Below, one piece after another: positions 35,573 through 45,196 of a stretch of 64,000 bases of DNA (position 1 is its first letter; every line of letters starts with the position of its first letter). This DNA comes from Gammaproteobacteria bacterium (GTDB taxonomy: Bacteria > Pseudomonadota > Gammaproteobacteria > Pseudomonadales > Azotimanducaceae). The notes below the pieces were generated by a model that was given only the letters and a program-made list of their open reading frames with translations, did not search any database and was not told the DNA's origin. The stretch spans positions 62,001-126,000 of the forward strand of contig JAPPGA010000055.1 in the NCBI GenBank assembly GCA_028821515.1, in the 5' to 3' direction. Made by a program: the position numbers and the translations under genes.

Positions 35573-38532
35573 GCCGCCCCAAGCCATGCGGTCTGCCGGC
35601 GCCGGCGCCGCGCTCGCCATGCAACATGGAGGACAAATGCGCCGAACACGGCCAATACGGCGACGGCATAGTTGGCATATTCCCAGACCCGCTGCGCGTT
35701 CTCGTCAATCGGGGCCAGGGTGCGGTTGAAATGGCCACGGCCGCGGATCGACAGGAGGGCCTGGTCCTCCACGGCCCAGTCCACGAGATTGGCGATGAAC
35801 TGGACGGAGTTCGCATACCGCGTGCCATCGGGTGAACCGATCATGGCCAGCGTCTGGTCCGCAAGGAACGAACTGGATCCGATGACGACGAGCCTGGCTG
35901 ACTCCGGCGACCGCCCGATCACGCTCGTCACGGCACCGATCTCGTCTTCGGTATCGGCGCCCGCTTCTCCTTCCCCGCCGTCGCCTGCCGCCGCCTCGTC
36001 TTCGTCGGCCGGATCTTCGGCAAGCAGCGGCGATTCCTCGAAGAACGAGTCGAAACGTCCCTCGATCATTCCCGCCAACGTCACGACTCCGACGTCGCCG
36101 GTCGGGACGAACGGTGTTTCGGCGTTCTCTCCCACGCTTGGCATCACGTCCGTCGACGTGGAACGCCATGCCCCGGTTGAACTCTCGAGCAGCGCCGTCA
36201 CCGTGCGGTCCGCGTTCGCTTCTTCGTCGATATCGACCGGGGACCCCCAGGCGAATGTCAACTGCGGCAGTTCCGACGTGGGCATGAAGTCCTGGTTGAG
36301 GCCCCCGTCTCGGACGTCCACGAAGTACGGATAGTCGAGCATGACGAGGTCCGGGAAGCTGAAACCGCCCACCTGTCGTGTGACCGGCACCGGGAAAGCC
36401 GAGTTTGCAGCATCCATGACGAAGGACTTGTCGATCGCGATGCCGTGGTGCGCGAGCCAGTCATCCAGCCCGCTATTCCTGGCCATCGCCGTGAGCGATT
36501 GCCGGGAGAGAAGCACTTCGAACGCGCCGACCGCAACGACTACCGTGCCCCCTCGCATGAGGAACTGGTCGATCGCGAAGACTTCCTTCTCGCCAAGCGC
36601 GCCAGGATCGACCACCAGCAGCACGCCCGCGCCCGCCCCCACGTCGCCGTCGTCGAGGCTCTCTGTCGCGATGTCGAAGTCCACCGCCAGGAAACTGCGC
36701 AGGTTTTCGAACTGATCCCCCGGCGGGGCCGGCATCTGCTGCTGCATGTAGGGATTCGGTGCAGGCGGCAGGTGCACAGCCACCTTCTTCAGCACGCCCT
36801 CCGCATACCGCTTCAGTCCCTCGAGGAGGCCACGCCTCAGGCCGTCGGCATCGAGCGATTCCGGGATGGGTACCTGCACCACCGTCTCGCCATCGGAAAG
36901 CGTCAGGTAGTAGTAAAACGTATTGAGATCAAACAGGCTCGCCGCCATGGGCGTAAACCCGTACCGCTCCTCGATCTCCGACGCGAGCGCGCCATCGCCG
37001 GCATCCGGGTCGTGTATCGAGGACGTGAACTTTCCGTCCGACTCGGCGATCAACTCGTCGAGCACGACATCCAGCTCGCCCTTGAGGTCCACGAGCGCAG
37101 CCGGCAGCCGCTCGTTACGGGAGATGTATCCGGTAAACGCGACGGGTTCGCTGATGGCGTCGAACACGTCGCCACCTCCCCTGAAACCGTACAGCACCTT
37201 CTTGATGGCCCGCGTGAGGTCGTATTCGGGGTTGCGCAACCGGACGTCGAGGTCCGATTCGCCGGTCACCTTGACTTCGATCAGGTCGCGAAAGTCGAGC
37301 ACTTCGTACTCGTCCCCGTACTGGACCAGGACGTCGAAGTAGGAACTCACGAGACTCGACTGGTAACGGTCCGCAACCTGGAACGGCACCGGCCGGATGC
37401 CGTACTTCGAGTTCGCCTCGTCCTCCACATCCGGCGCGGTAGCGGGATCAACCAGTTCGAGACGCAGGCGACCCTCCGCCGCGACTTCGTATTCCGTCAG
37501 CAGGTCGCGCATCTCCGGCACGAGGGGCGCCAGCAGGGGATGCGTCTTGTTGCTGAAATATCCCCGCACCAGCAAGGGTTCCTGAAGCTGCGAAAGGTAG
37601 GAACGGGTGGCGTCGGAAATCGAAAACTGCCTGCCCTCGGTGACATCCCATCGTAGCGCCCCGAAACCCGCGAGCCAGAAGTTGGCGGCGATGAGGTTGA
37701 GAGCAACCAGCGCAGTCAGCCGCTGGGCGTTACGGTGCCGCCCTTCCGGGCCGTCGTCAGCCCAGCCGTGGCTTTCGATGGCGTAGACATTCAGCGCCAG
37801 GAAGACCCCGACGATCGACACGTAGTAGTAGAGGTCGCCCAGGTCGAGAACCCCCCGCGTTATGGACTCGAAGCGCGATCCCGCCCCGAGTGCGCGCAGG
37901 ACATCTCCGACTTCGTTGTCAAACAGCTCCGCGATAAACGGGCTTCCCACGAGGTAGAACGCGCCGCAGGAGAACGTGGCGAGGATCAGCGCGACAATCT
38001 GGTTGTCGGTCTTCGCGCTGACAAAGAGGCCGATGGAGAGGTAAGCCGCGCCGAGCAGGAGTGCCGCAACATAGCCGGCGAAAACCGGGCCCCAGTCCAG
38101 GTCTCCGAGGAACGCGACCGTGATGGCCAGCGGCAGGGTCAGCGCCAGGGCCACCGCCAGCAGCGCCCAGCAGGCGAGGAACTTGCCGGCGGCGAACTGC
38201 CAGGCGCTCGCCGGCACGGTGACCACGAACTCGAGCGTGCCGATGCGGCGCTCTTCGCTCCACATGCGCATCGTCAGCGCGGCGGCCAGGAACACGAGCA
38301 GGATCGGCAACCATTCGAACATCGGGCGTACGTCCGCGATGTTGCGTGCGAAAAATGCCTCGCCCCAGAAGAACACGAACAGCGTTACGCCCAGGTACGC
38401 GAGCAGGAACAGGTACCCGATGGGCGAACCGAAGAAGAGCGCCAGTTCCTTGCGGACGATCGCGCCCACCGTATCCCACGGCCAGCGTGCCAGGCTCTTT
38501 CCATCCACGTCGTTATCAGACATCGGTGCCAC
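35566..38532 (-). CDS. Fused ABC-2 permease (GldF-like) and GldG-like protein
   Basis: N-terminal ABC-2 permease (VRKELALFFGSPIGYLFLLAYLGVTLFVFF) fused to a GldG-type domain (GRQFSISDATRSYLSQLQEPLLVRGYFSNK...). Confidence 0.9.
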   Translation of the reverse strand: MAPMSDNDVDGKSLARWPWDTVGAIVRKELALFFGSPIGYLFLLAYLGVTLFVFFWGEAFFARNIADVRPMFEWLPILLVFLAAALTMRMWSEERRIGTLEFVVTVPASAWQFAAGKFLACWALLAVALALTLPLAITVAFLGDLDWGPVFAGYVAALLLGAAYLSIGLFVSAKTDNQIVALILATFSCGAFYLVGSPFIAELFDNEVGDVLRALGAGSRFESITRGVLDLGDLYYYVSIVGVFLALNVYAIESHGWADDGPEGRHRNAQRLTALVALNLIAANFWLAGFGALRWDVTEGRQFSISDATRSYLSQLQEPLLVRGYFSNKTHPLLAPLVPEMRDLLTEYEVAAEGRLRLELVDPATAPDVEDEANSKYGIRPVPFQVADRYQSSLVSSYFDVLVQYGDEYEVLDFRDLIEVKVTGESDLDVRLRNPEYDLTRAIKKVLYGFRGGGDVFDAISEPVAFTGYISRNERLPAALVDLKGELDVVLDELIAESDGKFTSSIHDPDAGDGALASEIEERYGFTPMAASLFDLNTFYYYLTLSDGETVVQVPIPESLDADGLRRGLLEGLKRYAEGVLKKVAVHLPPAPNPYMQQQMPAPPGDQFENLRSFLAVDFDIATESLDDGDVGAGAGVLLVVDPGALGEKEVFAIDQFLMRGGTVVVAVGAFEVLLSRQSLTAMARNSGLDDWLAHHGIAIDKSFVMDAANSAFPVPVTRQVGGFSFPDLVMLDYPYFVDVRDGGLNQDFMPTSELPQLTFAWGSPVDIDEEANADRTVTALLESSTGAWRSTSTDVMPSVGENAETPFVPTGDVGVVTLAGMIEGRFDSFFEESPLLAEDPADEDEAAAGDGGEGEAGADTEDEIGAVTSVIGRSPESARLVVIGSSSFLADQTLAMIGSPDGTRYANSVQFIANLVDWAVEDQALLSIRGRGHFNRTLAPIDENAQRVWEYANYAVAVLAVFGAFVLHVAWRARRRRRQTAWLGAAS

Positions 38533-39421
38533 TCACACGGCGGAACACGGTCTCCAGGTCGCGTTTCTCCCGTTGCAGCGCATGAAACGCGATCCCCGAC
38601 CGGACCAGGCGTGCCGCAACTTCAGCGGAGAGGTCGTCGCCTGGCGTGCGGTCGAAGGTGAGGAACCAGCCGCCGTCCGCCGTATCGAGGTCGACCCGCT
38701 CGCCAACCGCTTCCGCCAGGGCCTCGCGGTCGGCGTCCGTACCCACGTACAGGCGTTCGCTTCGCTGCAGGTCGGCAAGTTTCTCGTCCAGTGCGAGTTC
38801 CCCTGCCCGGAGAATCATCACCCGGTCACACACGGCATCCACTTCCTGCATGATGTGGGTAGAAAGGATCACCGTGGCGGACTCCGCCAGGCGGCGGATC
38901 AGGTCCCGCATCTCCTGCGTCTGCGCCGGATCGAGGCCGCTGGTAGGTTCGTCCAGGATCAGGAACCGGGGTGCGTGCAGAATCGCCTGTGCCACGCCGA
39001 CACGCTGCTTGAAACCCCTGGACAAGGTGTCGATAACGGCAAGCGCGTGTTGGTTCAGGCCCGTCGCCTCCACTACCCGGCTAACGGCAGAAGAACGCTC
39101 AGACGCGGGCACGCCCCGAACCGTGGCCGCGAACTCAAGGTAGTCGACCACGGTCATTTCCGAATACAGCGGCACCGTTTCCGGCAGGTAGCCCACCTTG
39201 CGCTGGACCTCCGCTGCATGTTCGGTCACATCCTGCCCGTCTATTTCCGCCGATCCCGAACTCGGTTCGAGGAAACCCGTCAACAGCTTCATGACCGTCG
39301 TCTTGCCGGCGCCGTTGTGCCCGAGCAGACCGACGATTTCACCCTGTCCTATGGTGAAACTCACCGAATCCGCCGCCACGTTTTCGCCGAAGCGCCGCGT
39401 CAGCTCCCGTGCCTCAATCAC
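38516..39421 (-). CDS. ABC transporter ATP-binding protein (GldA-like)
   Basis: Walker A LLGHNGAGKTTVMK, LSRGFKQRVGVAQAILHAPRFLILDEPTSGLDP. Confidence 0.95.
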   Translation of the reverse strand: MIEARELTRRFGENVAADSVSFTIGQGEIVGLLGHNGAGKTTVMKLLTGFLEPSSGSAEIDGQDVTEHAAEVQRKVGYLPETVPLYSEMTVVDYLEFAATVRGVPASERSSAVSRVVEATGLNQHALAVIDTLSRGFKQRVGVAQAILHAPRFLILDEPTSGLDPAQTQEMRDLIRRLAESATVILSTHIMQEVDAVCDRVMILRAGELALDEKLADLQRSERLYVGTDADREALAEAVGERVDLDTADGGWFLTFDRTPGDDLSAEVAARLVRSGIAFHALQREKRDLETVFRRVSGTDV

Positions 39422-39612
39422 CCCTCGATTCTTCCCGCCTGGTAGAAGCGGCGCATATTCTTAGAAGGTTGCCCGCGAATTTCAACCCGAGATTGGCTAC
39501 TTGCCGACACCGCCCTTCGCGCGGCCACCGCGGAACTGGCGCCAGACTTCGCCGGCGGAGCCGCGGTTTTGCCGTAGTACCATCCAAAAACCCAACCCAA
39601 GGGATCACGAGA

Positions 39613-40464
39613 GTGCGGGACGTAGCAGGAAAGGTCGCATTCGTTACCGGCGGCGCCAGCGGGATCGGGCTGGCGATGGTGCGGTCGTTTTGCGCCGCCG
39701 GCATGAAGGTTGCGATCGCGGACATCGAAAAGCGGGCGCTCGATGCGGCCGTAGCGTCCTTCGCGCACAGCAACGCCCACGTGATCGGGTTGCGCGTGGA
39801 TGTCACCGACCGGGACGCAATGGCCCACGCCGCCGACGAGACGGAGCGCGCCTTCGGCAAGGTACACGTGGTCTGCAACAATGCCGGCGTCGGTATCGCC
39901 GGGCCCATCGAGGAAGTGTCCTACGACGATTGGGACTGGGTCATGGGCGTCAACCTGCACGGCGTGATAAACGGCGTGCAGACCTTCGTCCCGCGCATCG
40001 TCGCGCACGGCGAAGGCGGCCACATCGTGAACACGGCCTCCCTTGCGGGACACGTAGCGGTACCGGGCCTTTCCGTCTACAACACCACCAAGTTTGCCGT
40101 CGTCGGACTGTCCGAGACGATGCGGGCCGAACTTGCATCGCGAAATATCGGCGTATCCGTGCTCTGTCCCGGCTTCGTCGACACCAACATCTTTACCTCG
40201 GAGCGCAACCGCCCGGATGCGCTCCGGGCGCAGCCGGGTTCCGATCCTCAGCCGATGAATCTCGAAGCCTACGCGAAGTTCCTCGACGGCATGCTCGACC
40301 CATCCATCGTGGGGGACATGGCGCTCCACGCGATCCAGCAGGACGAAGCGTACATATTCACGCATCCCGACATCGCCGCTGGCGCATCCGGCCGACTGGA
40401 AAGCATCCAGGCCTCGGTCGCGCGCTGGCGACAGTACCTTGAAGAGCGGGGATTTCCCGAGTAG
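39613..40464 (+). CDS. SDR family oxidoreductase
   Basis: GKVAFVTGGASGIGLAMVRSF, VCNNAGVGIAGP, SVYNTTKFAVVGLSETM. GTG start at 39613 inferred. Confidence 0.92.
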   Translation: MRDVAGKVAFVTGGASGIGLAMVRSFCAAGMKVAIADIEKRALDAAVASFAHSNAHVIGLRVDVTDRDAMAHAADETERAFGKVHVVCNNAGVGIAGPIEEVSYDDWDWVMGVNLHGVINGVQTFVPRIVAHGEGGHIVNTASLAGHVAVPGLSVYNTTKFAVVGLSETMRAELASRNIGVSVLCPGFVDTNIFTSERNRPDALRAQPGSDPQPMNLEAYAKFLDGMLDPSIVGDMALHAIQQDEAYIFTHPDIAAGASGRLESIQASVARWRQYLEERGFPE

Positions 40465-40523
40465 CTCGCGGCTCGATCTGGAGTCGGTCGACGAATCGCC
40501 CGTTGGGACCGCTCAGCGCGACG

Positions 40524-41093
40524 CTACCGCCCCGTCGGCTCGATGCTCCTGCCCGGCCTCAGCGCCCGGACCACCCGTGACCCCATGCTGATCAGCGCCA
40601 CGAGCGTGCTTTTCGGGAGGGTCAGCATCTGCCCGTACCAGTTGTTCATCGTGTCGATGAACGCCATCATGTCCGCGAGGCGCGTCATGGCGACACCACT
40701 CACGTCGGGATCGGCCTCGGCTTCGGCGATGCACTCCTTGAGGGCCAGGCGGACCGGGTCTATTTCACGCGCCTTGCGGCCCTCGGCGATGCGCGTGACG
40801 ATCTCCCACAGATCCGTCTCCGCCTCGAAATAGTCACGCCGGTCCGCGCGAACGGAAACGCGGCGCACCAGCTTCCAGCCGACCAGTTCGCGCAGGGAGT
40901 TGCTGACGTTCGATCGCGCGATACCAAGCTGGCGCGAAATCTCTTCCGCCGTCAGCGCGTGCTCCGACAGGTAAAGCAATGCGTGAATCTGGGCGATCGA
41001 ACGATTGATGCCCCAGTGCGTCCCCATGTCGCCCCAGCGCAGGATGAAATTCTCCACCGCCACCGGCAAACGAGTTTCAGGTGTTTCGGGCAT
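40524..41093 (-). CDS. GbsR/MarR family transcriptional regulator
   Basis: MGTHWGINRSIAQIHALLYLSEHALTAEEISRQLGIARSNVSNSLRELVGWKLVRRV. Start at MPETPETRL. Confidence 0.85.
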   Translation of the reverse strand: MPETPETRLPVAVENFILRWGDMGTHWGINRSIAQIHALLYLSEHALTAEEISRQLGIARSNVSNSLRELVGWKLVRRVSVRADRRDYFEAETDLWEIVTRIAEGRKAREIDPVRLALKECIAEAEADPDVSGVAMTRLADMMAFIDTMNNWYGQMLTLPKSTLVALISMGSRVVRALRPGRSIEPTGR

Positions 41094-41109
41094 ATCAGAA
41101 ATATCTGAT
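41094..41109. promoter_or_regulatory. Palindrome at the 5' end of the GbsR-type regulator, candidate operator
   Basis: ATCAGA-AATA-TCTGAT abuts the inferred start codon (41093) in the regulator/thiolase divergent region. Confidence 0.4.
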
Positions 41110-41208
41110 GCAAAAGACACGAAGTCAAACGGGTCCCGAACGGGTCCGAACGGGCCGGAGCCTCCCTTCACGTATCATGCCGTTCGCAAGGCAGCGGGTA
41201 GCAATTCC

Positions 41209-42678
41209 ATGAGAATGAGCGAGACGACTCCGGTCGTAGTGGGTGTTGCCCAGGTCGAGCAGTACGTCGACGACCCGGCGGCGGTAGAGGAGCCCCTGGA
41301 CCTGATGATCCGGGCAACACGAGCCGCGGCCCTTGATGCCGGCGCCCCCGCGCTCCTGACGGGAGCCAGCGCGGTGCGCGTGATTCGCGGCATGTGGCCT
41401 TACGAGAACCCTGCCCGGGCGGTCGCCGAAGCCATCGGCAATCCCGGTGCCGAGACCGGTGTTTCGTTCTGGGGCGGCACCGTCGTCCACCACCTGCTCC
41501 GCACGTCAGCACTCGAAATACAGTCCGGTACGCAACGGATCGTCATTCTTACCGGGGCCGAGTGCGGCGACACCCAGGCAAAGGCGCGCCGCGCCGGCGT
41601 GGAGCTCCAATGGCGGGAAGCGCCGGGGTCACCCGACCGGACCATCGGTACCGAGTTACGGATGCGCCACCGCGCCGAGGCATCGCGCGGGATCGTGAAC
41701 CCGGTGCAGATGTACCCCATCTTCGAGAACGCGATCCGGCACGCGCGGGGCGAAGGGCTCGACGCCCACCTCGAACGCATTTCCCGCCTGTGGGCTGGCT
41801 TCAGCCTTGTCGCGGCGGAAAACCCGCACGCCTGGATGCGCGAGCCGAAAGGCGCGGTCGAGATCCGCACTCCGGGCCCGGACAATCGACCCGTCTCCGT
41901 TCCCTATCCCAAGCTCATGAATTCCAATGAGAAAGTTGACCAGGGGGCGGCTTTGATCCTCACTTCCACCGAGGTGGCGCGACGCCTCGGCATTCCCCCC
42001 TCGAAGTGGATCTTCCCCTGGGTATCCACCGAAGCGCACGATACCCATGCCGTGTCGCATCGCGACAACCTTCATACCTCACCGGGACTGCGCATCGCCG
42101 GCAACCGCTGTATCGAGATGGCCGGCCTCGATGTCGACGACATCCAGCACATGGATATCTATAGCTGTTTCCCGTCCGCCGTCCAGGTGGCCACAGCGGA
42201 ACTCGGCATCGACGAGGAGCGGCCGCTGACGGTGACCGGCGGCATGGCGTTCGCAGGCGGCCCGCTGAACAACTACGCGATGCACGGCATCGCCCGCATG
42301 ACCGAGGTGCTGCGCGGCACCCCGGGCGAGGTCGGCCTCGTAACCGGCAATGGCGGATTCCTGACCAAGCACGCGTTCTGCCTGTTCGCCTCGGAGCGGC
42401 CTGCGCGGGCATTCCGCCACGAAACGCCGCAGGACCGGGTGGACGCCATGCCGACGCGCGAACTCGCGGAGTCGGCCGCAGGTCCGGTGGAGATCGAATC
42501 GTATACCGTCATGTTCGGGCGCGGTGGGCCCGATATCGGCCTGGCCGCCTGCAGGCTCCCCGATGGCCGAAGGGCCTGGGCAAACACCAGGGACGCCGAG
42601 GTACTCGGGGCAATGGTCACGGAAGAGTTCTGCGGCCGCCAGGCGCGCATCGACACGGGCGGCACCGTCATCTTCTGA
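41209..42678 (+). CDS. Thiolase / acetyl-CoA acetyltransferase family protein
   Basis: MRMSETTPVVVGVAQVEQYVDDP, ILTGAECGDTQAKARRAG, DIQHMDIYSCFPSAVQVATAELGI, VTGNGGFLTKHAFCLFASE. Confidence 0.88.
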   Translation: MRMSETTPVVVGVAQVEQYVDDPAAVEEPLDLMIRATRAAALDAGAPALLTGASAVRVIRGMWPYENPARAVAEAIGNPGAETGVSFWGGTVVHHLLRTSALEIQSGTQRIVILTGAECGDTQAKARRAGVELQWREAPGSPDRTIGTELRMRHRAEASRGIVNPVQMYPIFENAIRHARGEGLDAHLERISRLWAGFSLVAAENPHAWMREPKGAVEIRTPGPDNRPVSVPYPKLMNSNEKVDQGAALILTSTEVARRLGIPPSKWIFPWVSTEAHDTHAVSHRDNLHTSPGLRIAGNRCIEMAGLDVDDIQHMDIYSCFPSAVQVATAELGIDEERPLTVTGGMAFAGGPLNNYAMHGIARMTEVLRGTPGEVGLVTGNGGFLTKHAFCLFASERPARAFRHETPQDRVDAMPTRELAESAAGPVEIESYTVMFGRGGPDIGLAACRLPDGRRAWANTRDAEVLGAMVTEEFCGRQARIDTGGTVIF

Positions 42679-43097
42679 TGTCCGCACCGGCCAAAAGCAG
42701 CGCGGGGTTGCACCTGCGCCTGCTCGCCATGCTCTACGACGCCCTCGTCGTACTCGCCATGTGGGTCCTGACCCTCGTCGTCCTGGTGGCGGCGACGGGC
42801 GCCGCGGTCACGGGCTTCTGGGTCCAGGTTCTGCTCCTGGCGGAAGCGTACGCCTTCTTTCTTTTCTTCTGGGTGCGGCGTGGCCAGACCTTGGGCATGC
42901 TGGCCTGGCGCCTGCGCGTGTCGGACGGCAACGCACCCATCGGCCTGCGGCAGGCGCACCTCAGGATCGCCGGAGGAATCCTGAGCCTTGCCTGCCTCGG
43001 TCTCGGCCACATCTGGATGCTGTTCGACCGCCAGGGCCGGACATGGCCCGACATCCTATCGGCCAGCAGCATCGAACGCACCGGCGCGAAGCGGTAA
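42678..43097 (+). CDS. RDD family membrane protein
   Basis: LHLRLLAMLYDALVVLAMWVLTLVVLV...RGQTLGMLAWRLRVSDGNAPIGLRQAHLR. Start overlaps the thiolase stop (TGATG). Confidence 0.88.
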   Translation: MSAPAKSSAGLHLRLLAMLYDALVVLAMWVLTLVVLVAATGAAVTGFWVQVLLLAEAYAFFLFFWVRRGQTLGMLAWRLRVSDGNAPIGLRQAHLRIAGGILSLACLGLGHIWMLFDRQGRTWPDILSASSIERTGAKR

Positions 43098-43138
43098 CAT
43101 AGGCGTTCGAGACGCGGACAATCGGCAGGGGTCGGGAC

Positions 43139-44347
43139 ATGCGAATCGCGGTTTTGGGGGGAGACGGGTTCATCGGGTGGCCAGCGACGCTGCACCTCTC
43201 GAATCTCGGCTTCGAGGTGTTCATCGCCGACAACCTGAGCCGGCGGTGGATCGATACGGAACTGGGCGTGCAGTCGTTGACGCCGATGGACTCCATCCAG
43301 GAGCGCCGGCGCGTCTGGCGGGAAGTCACCGGGCACGACATCGGCTTCGAACGCATCGATGTCGCCACCGACTACTCGGGCCTGAAGAACTGGCTCGCCG
43401 AGGTGCGTCCCGACGCCATCGTGCACCTGGCGAAGCAGCGCGCGGCCCCCTATTCAATGAAGAGCGACCGGCACAAGAACTACACGGTCTCGAACAACGT
43501 CAACGCCACCCACCAGGTGCTTAACGCGCTCGTCGAACTCTCCCTCGACGCGCACCTGGTTCACATCGGCACCATGGGCGTGTACGGCTACGCGAACGTC
43601 GGCGCGACGATTCCCGAAGGCTATCTTCCCGTCGACATCCGTCTCGATGACGGCAGCACCGCTCCCCTGGAGATCCTCTATCCGGCCAATCCAGGCAGCA
43701 TCTACCACATGACCAAGTGCCTGGATCAGCTCATGTTCCAGTTCTACGCAAAGAACGACGGGCTGCGCATCACCGACCTGCACCAGGGGATCGTCTGGGG
43801 TACCCACACCGACCAGACCCGGCGCCACGTGCAACTCATCAACCGTTTCGACTATGACGGCGACTACGGGACCGTGCTCAACCGCTTCCTGATCCAGGCC
43901 GCCATTGGTTACCCGTTGACGGTGCACGGTACCGGCGGCCAGACGCGGGCGTTCATTCACATCCAGGACTGCGTGCGCTGCATAGAACTCGCGCTCAGGA
44001 ATCCGCCAGAGCGCGGCGCGCGTACACAGATTTTCAACCAGATGACCGAAACCCATCGTCTGCGCGACCTCGCTCGCATGATCCAGGACCTGACCGGCGC
44101 TGAAATCGCGTGGTTGCCGAACCCCAGGAACGAGGCGGCGGAAAACGAACTCGTCGTCAGCAACGAACACCTGCTCGATCTTGGCCTGCAACCGACAACG
44201 CTGAGAGAAGGGCTGCTGGAAGAGCTCGTCGATGTGGCGAAGAAGTACGCGCACCGGATCGACCGCAGCCGGATCCTCAGCACGGCCGCATGGACCAAGG
44301 AACGGGCCGAGCACCTCGCCAGCACCAATGGCGACACGATCGACTAG
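43139..44347 (+). CDS. NAD-dependent epimerase/dehydratase, UDP-sulfoquinovose synthase (SQD1/SqdB)-like
   Basis: MRIAVLGGDGFIGWPATLHLSNLGFEVFIADNLSRRW, KQRAAPYSM, HIGTMGVYG, PGSIYHMTKCLD, DLHQGIVWG, NRFDYDGDYGTVLNRFLIQAAIGYPLTVHGTGGQTRAFIHIQDCVRCIELAL follow the SQD1 pattern. Confidence 0.82.
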   Translation: MRIAVLGGDGFIGWPATLHLSNLGFEVFIADNLSRRWIDTELGVQSLTPMDSIQERRRVWREVTGHDIGFERIDVATDYSGLKNWLAEVRPDAIVHLAKQRAAPYSMKSDRHKNYTVSNNVNATHQVLNALVELSLDAHLVHIGTMGVYGYANVGATIPEGYLPVDIRLDDGSTAPLEILYPANPGSIYHMTKCLDQLMFQFYAKNDGLRITDLHQGIVWGTHTDQTRRHVQLINRFDYDGDYGTVLNRFLIQAAIGYPLTVHGTGGQTRAFIHIQDCVRCIELALRNPPERGARTQIFNQMTETHRLRDLARMIQDLTGAEIAWLPNPRNEAAENELVVSNEHLLDLGLQPTTLREGLLEELVDVAKKYAHRIDRSRILSTAAWTKERAEHLASTNGDTID

Positions 44348-44404
44348 TCCGGGAACCTCCCGATTCATCCGTAGCTGCGGATCCTTTGAGCCAGGACACC
44401 GGCC

Positions 44405-45196
44405 GTGTTCGCCTATGCGACCCTGGTGACCAACGCGGACTACGCGCTGGGTGCGACGGCCCTGGCGCGTTCGCTGAAGCGCGTCTCGGCCGCCTGCCCC
44501 CTGCTCGTGATGGCGAAGCCCGGAACGCCCGGACTCGACGAACTCGAAGCCGAAGGCTGCATCGTCCGGGAAACCGGGAAGCCGGCGATGTCAACGGCCT
44601 TCCAGGCGCGCCACAGCCGCGCGTCGCAGCATGCCAGGAGCCCGTTCACCAAGGGCGAAAAGCCCGCATTCCACGATCCCATCGACAACTTCATGAAGCT
44701 CGAACTCTGGCGCCTCACCGAGTACGAGCGGATCGTCTTCATCGACGCCGACGCCATCGCCGTGCGCAACATCGACAAGCTCTTCGGCTACCCCGAATTC
44801 TCGGCCGCTCCCAACCTCTACGAGTCCCTTGCGGACATGCACCGGATGAACTCCGGGGTTTTCGTCGCCCAGCCCAGTGAGAACACCTACGAGAGAATGC
44901 TCGAACGGCTGGACACCCCCGACGTGTTCTGGCGGCGCACCGATCAGACCTTCCTCGAGTCGTACTACCCCGACTGGCATGGACTGCCCTACACCTACAA
45001 CGTATTGCAGTACATCTTCTTCAATCAGCCTGATCTCTGGCATTGGCCGAGCGTCAAGGTGGTTCACTACCAGTACGAGAAGCCCTGGCAGAGAGATCAT
45101 CCCAAGCGCGACCTGCTCGCACCGCTGATCGACCTGTGGTACCGGGTGCTCGAGGGTCGGCCGATTCCGGAAGACATTCGCGCGCCCGAGCAGTGA
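44405..45196 (+). CDS. Glycogenin-like GT8 glycosyltransferase, possibly SqdD-like
   Basis: MFAYATLVTNADYALGATALARSLKRV, ERIVFIDADAIAVRNIDKLF, MNSGVFVAQPS, DQTFLESYY. GTG start. Confidence 0.82.
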   Translation: MFAYATLVTNADYALGATALARSLKRVSAACPLLVMAKPGTPGLDELEAEGCIVRETGKPAMSTAFQARHSRASQHARSPFTKGEKPAFHDPIDNFMKLELWRLTEYERIVFIDADAIAVRNIDKLFGYPEFSAAPNLYESLADMHRMNSGVFVAQPSENTYERMLERLDTPDVFWRRTDQTFLESYYPDWHGLPYTYNVLQYIFFNQPDLWHWPSVKVVHYQYEKPWQRDHPKRDLLAPLIDLWYRVLEGRPIPEDIRAPEQ

